DNA of 64,000 nt from Gnetum montanum (lineage: Eukaryota > Streptophyta > Gnetopsida > Gnetales > Gnetaceae), in contig MNCI01016016.1 in the NCBI GenBank assembly GCA_015680685.1, forward strand, positions 118,317 to 182,316, given 5' to 3'. Position numbers and translations under genes: made by a program. Below, piece after piece: positions 45,786 to 56,046 of this stretch. The notes below the pieces were generated by a model. It was not told the DNA's origin, did no database searches, and saw only the letters and a list, made by a program, of their open reading frames with translations. Numbering within the stretch: the first letter of the stretch is position 1; the number at the start of each line of letters is the position of its first letter.

Positions 45786-46990
45786 CTATTTCCTTTTCAT
45801 AGCTTCCTTCCATTTTACTGCGTTAGGACTTGTAAGAGCTTCTTTTACTATTTGAAGTTCACCACGATCTCTATAAAGAATATAATCTTTAAATCTAACT
45901 AAAGGACATATTATTCTAGTTGAATATCTTACCCCATGTGATGTATCTTCTGCTACATTTTCCTCCTCATCTTTATCCAAACATTTTGGGGTATTTTGAT
46001 TTGCCACTTGCTCTTGTATTATATCTTCTTTAGGTTGCAAAACAAATCTAAGAACTTGCTATGTACTTGAATTAGAAACCTTTTTCCTTTTTATATCATA
46101 ACGTATCACATTTTCTTGAAATTCTACATCTCATGACCTTACAGATTTCTTTGCCTCGAGATCCCATAATCTGAAACCCAATTCATCACTACCATAACCC
46201 ACAAAAATACATGTTTTTGATTTATGATCAAATTGATATCTATTTTCCATTTATATATGCATGTAATTAACACATCCAAAAACTTTTAAATGATTATAAG
46301 AAACATGTCTCCCACTCCACAAAGAATCTAGTACTTCATTATTTAAAGAGGAATGTGGTGATCTATTAATTAAATACGCAACAATCAAAATAGCCTTAGC
46401 CCAAAAAATTTTAGGCTAACCTACACCAACAATTATAGATCTTACATGTTTAATTAATGTTCTATTGTATCATTTTGCTACATTTTCTTGTGAAGTTCCA
46501 AGAAATGGACAAATATGCCAAATTTCTTTTTCTCTACAAAACTTGTTGAATGCATTTGAAGTATATTTACCACCATTATCAGTATGAAAACATTTCAATG
46601 TTAGACTTATTTTTTCTCTATTTTTGCAACAAAGGAATTAGAAATATTTAACACTACATCCTTGGGATTTATTGGAAATACCCATACTTTTTATGTATGA
46701 TCTTCAATAAAAGTAATAAAATATAGTGAACCACCTCATGATGCTAGATTTATTGGACCACAAACAGCAAAATAAACAACTTCCAATTTGTTAGCTCATC
46801 TACATCCCATATTTCTATGAAAATTCACCCTTGTTGATTTACCAACAACACAATCTTTGCAAAATTTGGTGTAGCTTACTACAAATTTGGGAATGCAAAA
46901 ATGAGATTGAAGTACCTTTAAATTAGAATAATTGATATGGCCCAACCATTTATGCCATAAATTAGTATCCTCCGTTGTAGTAACTGTATC
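45786..46990 (-). pseudogene. copia-B pre-integrase, integrase and pre-RT region, copy 2
   Basis: The stretch 46993-46796 has DTNLWHKWLGHINYSNLKVL and FCKDCVVGKSTR (pre-integrase). Near 46590-46500 the core segment resembling T-D-N-G-G-K-Y is visible with one frame change. The 84-residue stretch 46040-45786 is the acidic and R-Y-S-T-R linker before RT, ending in VKWKEAMKRK. RT itself is not present. Confidence 0.65.
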
Positions 46991-47099
46991 CACAAAATAA
47001 TCCTACAAACATATATTAGCTTCTAAAGTATACATTGTGCTAGTCTTTTTACCCTTTGTAATTATTAAAATGCCCTTGGTAATTTTCCACTGAATATTT

Positions 47100-47554
47100 T
47101 CACATTAAAAATTTAAACCCAAATCATCAAGTTGAGAAATAGAAATCAACCTTTTGGAAACTCCATGAATGTATCTAACATTATTAAGAGTGATTTTAGG
47201 CAAACCAAGTTGCTGTAAAATAACACTTCTTATATCAACAATTTTTAAAGGAACACCATTAGTAGCATAAGCAAAACATGATGAAACTAGCTGATAGGAA
47301 GTAAAAATACATTGACCAGGGCAAGTATGAAATGAGGCTCTTATGTCTACAAGCTAAAGATGTTTTGCTGTGTTTAAAGAAAATACTATAGATGATTTAG
47401 ATACAATAAAATCAAAAGCAAGCTCATCCTTTGTATGATTTATTTGTGAACCTACATTACTTTCTGATTTTTCTAACTTTGTTTTTTCCTTCTGTTGCGG
47501 TGATGCCTTGTTTTTTCCTTTTGTTGTGGTGCTGCTTTGCATGCTTTGTAACAA
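47100..47554 (-). pseudogene. copia-B protease remnant, copy 2
   Basis: It is open from 47554 to a stop at about 47354 (VFSLNTAKHL), just before the point where copy 1 reads the VDIRAS catalytic block. After the stop, an ASFHTCPGQCI stretch and the LISISQLDDLG-like end can be followed. Confidence 0.6.
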
Positions 47555-47569
47555 TGAAGGTCCCTCTTA

Positions 47570-48087
47570 ATGTGACCAAATTTGTGGCAAAACCAACATT
47601 TAATATTACTTTTAGAATTTCTTCTACTTTTAATCCTTTCCCTACTTTGAACATGTTTGTTAGATCTACCTCTATTTAAAACTATAAAAGCATTACATGA
47701 TGATTGACCCTATCTTTCATGTAATCTTTTTTCTGCATCTTGAAGCGTAGAAACTACACCATCAAAAGAAATATTACCAGTACTCATAGAGGTAGTAATA
47801 GTTTTAATAATTGTATTCCAAGATTCATGTAAGGAATTTAAAATAACATAACACTTCACTGGCTCTGTAATTATTACTTTATATTCTTCAAATTTAACAA
47901 AAGTAGCCATCATATCATCTAGATGATCTTGCAAAGAAATGCATTCTTTCATATTTGCATTAAAAACCTTTTGATAAATATGAAACTGATTTAAACCTAA
48001 AGATTTATCAAACTTTTTTTTCAACTTTACCCAAAGAACATGAGGATCTATTTCATTAGAAAGAGATGCCAAAGTTTTGTTACTCAA
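47570..48087 (-). pseudogene. copia-B gag remnant, copy 2
   Basis: A 125-residue open stretch (48087-47710) aligns with the copy 1 gag. A stop near 47710 separates it from the basic tail and the zinc knuckle region (about 47620-47570), where the frame is shifted. Copy 1 keeps these joined. Confidence 0.7.
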
Positions 48088-48294
48088 ATAGGGATGGATT
48101 AGTGTTAGTGCTCTTGCTTACAACCTTTTCCAATCATCATTTAACATCTTTGCAAGTTTTGAAGGTTGAAGGGCCTCATCACACTCCTTTTGTGCTAAGA
48201 TATCTTTTATCAGCATACTCCATATGTTCCAATTTTGACCAAGAAGCTTGTCTATTGTCTATAACTTCTTCATCAATATGCTTCAATACCACTT

Positions 48295-48720
48295 ATAACA
48301 AAATTAATTAAATCTCCAAATTAAAATAGAAAAGGCAACAAGAAAAACACACATAAAATTTTATGTGGAAATACCAAAGTGGGAAAAAGGACCACAGGAA
48401 CTAGTGTAGAGTTATTCTTTTATCTAAAGAAAAAATTCCAAGGTCACAAGCCATCCTTGATAACTTTCATAGCTTGTTTGTTGTTGTTATGGTGGCACAA
48501 AACACATCTTCCCACCGTTTAATTTATGGGAGAAAACAACAATTTTTTTTATTATTACAAACTTTAGATAATTTTAGGAACTGCTAATCATATCTCAAGA
48601 AAAGATTACAAAGCTAGACGTTATGACAAACATAAATTAAATTTATGAAAATAGAGGAAGAGTTTTATTCACATTAACTGATAGATTATTTTTTCACATT
48701 AACTGATAGTTAATAGTTCA
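48295..48720 (-). repeat. copia-B 5' LTR, copy 2
   Basis: Counterpart of 9404-9829, with the same termini. Confidence 0.75.
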
Positions 48721-51263
48721 AGCATCTTACAAATGTTGAGGTTAAAATTTGTGAGGCAAAAACACTGTTGAGTTAAATAGTGGAATAGTGGTTGTTATTG
48801 TGGCTTCTTATTTTCAGTATTTCCTTCATTTTCTCACATTGTATAGTTATTTAAAAATTTCAATTTCAAAATCAAATGATTATTATTCTTGTAGCCTAAT
48901 CATTTGCATTTAGAGGCACATGAAAATATATCCTTTGTAATACATGGAAGAATCTAGGCAAAGTATTCTAAGAAAGCCATTTTCATGAAGTTTCAAGGTT
49001 CAAGTTCTAATCCATTCTCTTACTCTATGCCCTCATCTAGAACTTGTGTAGTTTGGATTGGGGAATTGTGCATGGACAATACCAACCATACGATAATCAT
49101 TCATGGAAGTCATTGAAAGAAATGCATGTTGTAGTTTTACGTTAAGGCTTTCATGCTTGAAATAGGAAGCTAATTTAAAATTTGGAGATGACTTCATCAT
49201 GGACATCACACCTAAGGTAATCTACATGTTGAAGTAGATTATTCAATGCCAAGGTTAGTTTTAACATCATACACTAATCCATATTTTTTATTATTGTGCT
49301 CTATCGTAACATAAACATATTGCAGTGAATCCATCCACAATGCACATTGAAAATCACTCTCTTAAAAGGGAATGGTACATTGTTTATCTTTGACTTAGAT
49401 CTAACTATGAATGAGTTGCTTTTCTTTGGGACTTAACCATTTAACTAGATACCCTTCTTTTAGAAAGGTCTGGGTAATGAAAGAAGTACATATATCATAA
49501 TATTATGGAAAGAAGTATGCACATCAGAATATTCACTTACCTAGGCTTGGATCCTAACTTAGATTCTTCATGAAGCTATGAGACAAGGAGATTGTCCTCC
49601 TCATAGTAGGCACTTAGTTTGAGGAACATCTTCCAAGATCATTGTTGAATATATTACATGCAATTAAAGATTGACATTTGTCATCAATTTAGATAACAAG
49701 TTACGATAAAGAGGTCAAATATGGTTCAATCAAATTCAAAAGTTCTCCAAACCAATGCTGCCACTACCTTAAAATATGGTTCAACCAAATTCAAAAATAT
49801 TCCAAACTAGTTCTGCCCCTACCTTTAAAATGTGCACATCACTGAGCAATTCCTAGATTCACTATTCAAATATCTACCTTAGGGAAGAAAATAAAAACCC
49901 CTATTTGCTGTTCCCACCACTACTATCCTTCTTGTAATCAGCCGTCCACTCTATCCACTACTTTTCCATCTTCTATGTAACTAATGAGTTAGTTAACCTA
50001 CACTACTTGCTAACCTGTAATTCATGAACCATTAATATCTATGAATGTTACCATCCATGTAACTTTGCAAAATATCACTTATCCTTTTATACATATAAAG
50101 CATTGTAGAAGATTACACTAGGACAATGTAATATCAATTTGGTTTCTTTTGAAGCTCACTCGAAGGAGATTGATGCCAATGATTTAGGAAGAAAGCACAC
50201 CTACCAAGCACATAGTGATCAAGCTCTTAACAAAATGCAAGTGGAGGCACTCCTAAGGCCCTATTAAGAAAGGACACTTATTAGGTCCTCAAAGAATCCA
50301 TCCTTTTATGCCAATAGAGCCTTTGTAGGGGAATATACTAGGGTAGTGCAAGCTCAATCTAGCTCTAATAAATCTATGCATGTAGCACCCTGAAGCAAAT
50401 TGATGCAAATGATTCAGGAAGAAAGAATACCTACCAACCATACAATGTTCCACCTCTAAACAAAACTTAGTTGAAGATCCTCCTAGAATCCTATTGAGGA
50501 AAAATACTCATCTAGTCCTAAAAAAACCTTGTAGGATGATGGTGTAGTATAAAAAATACTACATTTAGTCATTTAATGAAACTGTGATTATGATGTTAAG
50601 GCACATGACAATGATGTTTGTGTGCCTCAAAACTACTTCCTAAATAAGTTGGCTTCACCACTACTTGGAAAACTTTTTCTTATGTTGGTTGTTGTATATA
50701 TTACATTGTATCATTAAAAGAAATGAGCTATCTATTATCGATGTTATGAAGCTCTTCTATTTTATTATTGTTATGAAATAAAACTTAATAAACATTTCCA
50801 CTATCTCTAATAGTGAAAGTAAAGTTTGTTCTATTCTACTCTTGTTTAAAATTAGATGTTAAAAATATATGTTGTCTCTCCTTATTATTTGCAGCAAACT
50901 AGTATTTTTTTTTTGTCTAACAAATTGTTTCTTCATAATACAAATCATGTTTTTATATGACTTGAAAGTCTCACATCAAACCATGATTGACTATTTGAGT
51001 TTTAACCTTTGAGAACATTCAAGGCTATTGTAAGTAGAGTTTTTGTATGACGGCTTGAAATCTTCTAAATTTTATTTTGAAAACATTCTTTCATTTTCAT
51101 AGTTATTCCAAAATAAATACCTTAGCTTGTATGCATCCCAAAATATGAAGATTGTAATAAAAAAACCTTTTATTTTAAAGTAGTAGCTAGAAGCAAAGCT
51201 AATAGTACTAAATATACATTAGTATTCTAATAATGAAACTAAATTTTTATTTATGCCCACTAC
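48721..51263. other. AT-rich spacer with the segment deleted from copy 1
   Basis: It corresponds to 9830-11390. Bases 49829-50845 have no match in copy 1. Inside this block about 100 bases near 50165-50280 recur imperfectly near 50395-50520 (GATGC-AATGATT-AGGAAGAAAG words), a degenerate direct repeat. No coding pattern was seen. Confidence 0.6.
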
Positions 51264-51276
51264 GATGCTTTGTCTC
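51264..51276. other. Empty site for the copy 1 LINE
   Basis: A single GATGCTTTGTCTC lies between CCCACTAC and TATCAAAC, uninterrupted. It shows the state before the insertion at 11404-17281. Confidence 0.95.
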
Positions 51277-51435
51277 TATCAAACAAGTTTAAAGATTCTA
51301 AACCTTAAAGGTACTAGTTGTTGGTAATTTAAATTACAACATTCATACTGAAAAACCTACCATAAAAGCTTAACAATAATAATAGATTAAATACATGCCA
51401 CTCGTTTCTTTGCATAATATGCAATTGAAGTGATA

Positions 51436-52120
51436 TTATGCAAAATAATTCATAGAGACTGCATATACCACTTTACGTCCTATAGAAAGAGTGCAATATC
51501 TAGTGAATTGGCCATATCTATTATCATCATGAAAGACTGATAGAACTATCCACTGCTCTCTACTAAACCAATCCTTTACATACACCCCTAGACCTCGATG
51601 CAATAGGGTAACTACTTTAAAAAAATATTCTTCAATCATTCTATGATGAGCTTGTCATATTCTTAGGGCCTAAGCAAATGAAGGAATGTCCAACCTCTCC
51701 TAATGGTTTTTCAAATCTCTAAGGCTTTGACCAAGCAAAAGATAATAGGATAATTGATCCAAGGCTTGTCTAACCTAGACCAAACCTCCTAATCCAAATT
51801 ACCAACTAGAATGTATGTCTACCTCCCATAATACCAAATCCCACAACCACTTGCATGAACTAGGATAACCATCTTATCCCAAGTAATCAAATGAAATCAA
51901 CAATACTCCTTTCTATTGAACCAAAGGAAAAATCTCATAATTTGATTGACTTACAACATACATTCAGTTGGGAAAGTATAAACCAATGCACTTTAAATTG
52001 GATTTCTTGAGAGGACAAATTTAGCTAGAGTCAACTTACCTGTAGTAGACAAAAACATACCTTCCCAAGAGGCCAACTTCTTTTGCATCTTTCCCAACTC
52101 TCCCTCCTAATTTTTAACTA
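51436..52120 (-). pseudogene. Old LINE ORF2 carboxyl-end relic, copy 2 (shortened)
   Basis: It matches 19382-20020; the minus strand again has the KLTLAKFVLS-like and F-L-W pieces. The ORF 51639-51436 runs across the deletion joint at 51501, where 1,863 bases present in copy 1 are missing between two TAGT words. Confidence 0.5.
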
Positions 52121-54620
52121 ATTAGAAATGAAAGTTAATTTCATGAGTAATCATAGATTAGTAAATTTATAAGCAAATCATTTAAGAATAAGCCACCTTA
52201 ATAATAATGATCAATGTGACTCTTAATTAAAAATTTTCAATCATGATGACCAAAATAAAGGACCCTATGGAAAATCATGAAAAATAAAAATAAAAGAATA
52301 GGAATTTATTAAATGTTATCTTCATCATCATCGCTTTTATGAAAAATAGTGATTTGTAATAATTAAAATGATTATTTATATTAAAACCAATGATTACTTA
52401 AGTTCTTATTAAAGTAATTATGTATTCAATTTGGATTCTATAGGCTATAAAAGTGATGACTCTCTCAATGTGAGTTTTAGTTATCTACTTGATAATTTCC
52501 ATTTACAAGTAGCTTATTGACATTGAATGTCAAGTGTTGACCTCAACATTCCAATGCTTGGAATAGGGCTTTGACCTATACGTTTTCTACCATATACTTG
52601 GGTTTTTATTTTGTTTGGCTAACCATGGGTTTCGTTTAATGTACCCTTTCCCAAACTTCCTTTGTTTGATTATTTAAAAAAAAAAAGAATTACTACTACT
52701 GCTACTAGTATGAATGAATAATATTTTTTCATTAATAACTATTAAATTAGATTAACAATTTAGTTTAGGGGAAGGAATTAGTCAACTTGGCATAAGTTTA
52801 TATACGTATTTAATATTATCATAGAGCTATAGTATGTTTTAAAACAGTATCTTCCCTGAATCCCTAGATTATTTATCTTAAGGGTTGTTATTTTCTTTAG
52901 TAATACTAAAGAGAAAGGTCATGATTAATTAAAAAAGATCTAGCATCTGTCAGGACAATATTAGAAATTTTCCATTACCGATATTTCTCAAACTAGCACC
53001 ACCTTTAGGCTGATCGCCCAGATTCATGCATGGTGATGGCTGTGTATAATTTCTTTTCCTTTTTTGGGCTGAGTTGGCGACAAATTCATAGGCGGCAGGC
53101 GAAGAATGTAATTCAATTGGTTCTCCATGAGATTCAAAGGAATGAACACTAACAACCACTGATGCAAACAACGTTTTTATGGAATACACTCCACATTACT
53201 GCATTTCTTCTACACGGTTAAACACCATTGAGTTCGTGGCTCCATCGCCAAATGCACCAAGCTGTCTTACTTTCGATGGCAATAATGGATGCTTAAAATT
53301 TTATAACAGAAATATTAATGCCAGTGAGGATACTATTTGCCGATTGATAAGCACTGTAACCGTAAGGTTATTCTTGCAAATTTCATCCTTTTGGGTAGTT
53401 TGGCGAAGGTGATATGGGTACCGCTTTACTTGTGCAACTCAAGAAGGTTAAGATAAACTAGGCACCACCTTCTGGTGCACATAGTAAGCAGTCCATGGCA
53501 CAACATTGTGGGAGCGTATATGCTGGGAACAAATCCCATAAAATTTTTACCAACCCTGTGTTTCAGAAGCCGGAGGGCGTGTAACTTTGTCTGGGCAACT
53601 TTTAAATTCAAAAATATTTAATAGAAGTAAACTGTGAAAAAACTAAAAAATATTTAATTTAAATATTTTATTATTTTGCAATTCATGTCTTCACCAGAAC
53701 CTGTCCCAGTCTTTGCCTATGGTTATGTACCCCAACATGAATTGAATCAGGAATCTTTGATTCCTCGTTTCTAAGAATCCAATTGATTTCATGTATAAGT
53801 GAGAGCACATTTAAGTGGCAAGTGTAGTTGAGTTACTTAATAGCTAATGACCACAAAGCTTACAAGATGCATGGCTATATGCCATGCTAATCACACATGA
53901 AAGCTATGTTGGTCATGCAACTGTGTGACGATGTAACCTCATCATCCAATAACCTATGGAATGGAAGTAAGCTAAAATGCTACAAGTGGAGATCGCTATG
54001 GCTATTACTAAGTTTGAATAAACCAACATCAGTATTCTTGTCGATGTGAGCATGATTTGTACTTTATGGTGGTCGACAGTGATAGATTACTGTTGGACAA
54101 AAGCAATCCCTTCCTACTACTCTGCAAATGGGGTCCTTGTCGGAATAATTAATCATCATTACAGTCCTTATCAGTGCCGCCATTAGGTTGTCGGTCCTGT
54201 GTGAACCTTGAAGAAGTGCTGACTGATCTTGCCATCCAAAACGAGACATGAATCACTTCCTGTTTTCCTTTGTTTACTTTTCCTTTTTTAGTATTTCTCA
54301 TGATTTTGATAAATATCACGTGCTATTTTTCTTTTTCTTTCTTTCTTTATGTTTACCCATGATGTTATTGGCCAGGTAACTAACTCATTGAGGTTAACAT
54401 TTTTTATTTCTGATTTCAATTTCTTAAAACTTCGTGAAATACAAATTTCGAAATAGTAGTAATAATAATAATGATGGAGGGGATATATATGTCAATTATT
54501 GAGATCTAAGCCATTAAAAGGGCAATTACACAATGATGTGAATGAATGTAACAAATTTCCCTTTCCTTAAATGAACAGTAATGCTTTTTATTATATTTAT
54601 TTTTTATATACAGGAATGAA
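52121..54620. other. AT-rich spacer without recognised genes
   Basis: It matches 20021-22872 without the duplicated block at 21513-21830. The short gene-like unit lies at 52950-53290 on the minus strand (open for 79 residues, 53189-52950). Another minus-strand frame at 53611-53426 has no familiar motif. Confidence 0.55.
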
Positions 54621-54630
54621 AGTTGATGAG
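54621..54630. other. LINE target-site duplication, left (10 bp or slightly more)
   Basis: AGTTGATGAG is repeated at 60107-60116 after the A tail. The left copy may extend by GAA, which cannot be told from the A tail at the right. Confidence 0.93.
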
Positions 54631-54639
54631 GAGAGAAAG

Positions 54640-56046
54640 ATGGTAACAGAGAGCAGCAGCGGCGAAGGAGGGCGGGGCGCGAGTGATGGTGGCAGGACGA
54701 GCGGCGGCAGGGAAGATGGCGCNACGAGTGATGGTGGCAGGACGAGCGGCGGCAGGGAAGATGGCGCCGCGGACACCGATGCGGACAAGGAACGCATGGC
54801 TGCGGGCAACGCGGACGTGGAGAAGCAGCGAACTGATACAAGCACAGGAAACAACGGCGGGCCGGAGTTGCGGGTCAAACTTCAGCGACCTGCTACCGCC
54901 ACCCTAGATAACCTCGCACGCAGTCTCATTGGTAGGTTCGTCTTGGCTGGGGCAAGGCCACACCTGGACTTGGTTCGGCGGTGGGTTCGGGCTGTATGGG
55001 GGTTGGAGACGGTGATGGTCAAAAGCCTCGCAGATGACCGTCTCCTGTTCTATTTTGCCTCCCTGGCCGACCGGGAGAAGGTGCTGGTGGGTGGACCGTG
55101 GTTTTACGGTGCGCGGGGCTTGGCCCTGGCTCCCTGGCGCCCGGGCGCTCACCGTGACCCGAATCTGTTCGAGCGGGCGCCAGTGTGGATCCGACTTTAC
55201 AAGTTACCCCTCGAATACTGGTCACCTGAAACATTACTATCCTTGGCACAGGTGTTCGGGGAGTTCATCAAATTTGATCAATTCACAGAAGGCATAGAGC
55301 ACATGGGTTTCATGCGGTTCTGCGTGTGGAGGCCTCTCCCGCTGCAGATGCAGAGTGAGGTGCTGGTGCTGGACTCTGAGCTCGGAGAGGAGCGGGTCCG
55401 CATTCATGTTGAAAATTTGGCAAGGCCCCCGGCTCCGAAGAGGGCCTCTCCCCTCGGGGGTGGTGTTGTCAGCAGAGACCAGGAATCGTCCGAATCGGAG
55501 GACGGATGGCAGCGCGTGGGTGGCCGAAGGCGGGGACCCAACCGGAAACACAAACAAGGGCGACAGGAGGGGCACAACCGAAAGGAAGGGAGCACCCACG
55601 CCCAGAATGATCCGAATGGAGTTCCACGCACGGGCCCCAGGCAGGGGAAACTACCCGTGGCAGACCTATGCACAGCAGGGTTGGGGGAGAAGACGAGGGA
55701 GGTCCGGTCGGACAAGCCGTACCTCCAAGCTCTGGTCGGGGACGGAACCCCGTCCCCTGACGATCTCGCGCAGCAGCACCAACGTACTGCGTCGCCCCGT
55801 GCTCTGCTGGCTGCCGCTGGTGGCCCTCTATCCCCACCCCCTATCACTGACTGGATTAATACGTGCCGGGGGACAGATCGGCCCAGCCCGAAAAAGACTG
55901 TAGGTGTTTCAGTGGTGTCGCCGTCGGGGGGCAAGGTAGGCACACCAGGAAATAACTCGCGCAAACATAGGACCGTGCAGCTCTACGTGGATCTGGGCGT
56001 TCAACCCACGATCCAGGAGGCGTATCAGCGACATCAGTGTCCATGA
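54640..56046 (+). CDS. LINE ORF1 protein, DUF4283-type
   Basis: An intact frame of 468 codons starts at 54640, the first ATG inside the insertion; the frame is open upstream into host flank, but that Met lies outside the element. Residues about 85-250 fit DUF4283 (LARSLIGRFV, VMVKSLADDRLLFYFASLAD, EKVLVGGPWFYGARGLAL, RAPVWIRLYKLPLEYWSPE, GEFIKFDQF), the nucleic-acid-binding domain of plant LINE ORF1 and related proteins. The usual CCHC knuckle after it is not present; the carboxyl half is basic and low in complexity. Residues 14-43 contain a 15-residue repeat split by a single N (54723), probably an assembly duplicate. It likely packages element RNA with ORF2. The stop overlaps the ORF2 start. 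Confidence 0.85.
   Translation: MVTESSSGEGGRGASDGGRTSGGREDGXTSDGGRTSGGREDGAADTDADKERMAAGNADVEKQRTDTSTGNNGGPELRVKLQRPATATLDNLARSLIGRFVLAGARPHLDLVRRWVRAVWGLETVMVKSLADDRLLFYFASLADREKVLVGGPWFYGARGLALAPWRPGAHRDPNLFERAPVWIRLYKLPLEYWSPETLLSLAQVFGEFIKFDQFTEGIEHMGFMRFCVWRPLPLQMQSEVLVLDSELGEERVRIHVENLARPPAPKRASPLGGGVVSRDQESSESEDGWQRVGGRRRGPNRKHKQGRQEGHNRKEGSTHAQNDPNGVPRTGPRQGKLPVADLCTAGLGEKTREVRSDKPYLQALVGDGTPSPDDLAQQHQRTASPRALLAAAGGPLSPPPITDWINTCRGTDRPSPKKTVGVSVVSPSGGKVGTPGNNSRKHRTVQLYVDLGVQPTIQEAYQRHQCP
54680..54767. repeat. 43-bp direct repeat around a single N (54723)
   Basis: 54680-54722 and 54725-54767 are identical, with N and one base between. The spacing of 45 keeps the ORF1 frame. It looks like an unmerged contig overlap. 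Confidence 0.85.

Larger units (their letters stand above)
45118..48720 (-). mobile_element. Truncated Ty1/copia element, family B, copy 2
   Basis: LTRs at about 45118-45532 and 48295-48720 and PBS at 48280-48291 enclose gag (48087-47570), protease and pre-integrase (47554-46796) and integrase to pre-RT pieces (about 46690-45786). The RT/RNase H deletion is the same as in copy 1. Frames differ in detail: the pre-RT ORF (46040-45786) with VRYSTRIICPLVRFKDYIL, quoted in part, is open here but shifted in copy 1, while gag is more broken here. Confidence 0.85.

Noticed and set aside
55404-55964. Long minus-strand frame (186 codons) opposite LINE ORF1
   Set aside because: It is antisense to an intact, domain-bearing ORF1 in GC-rich DNA where stop-free shadows are common; no motif was seen. 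The same applies to 56418-56930 and 57363-57866.
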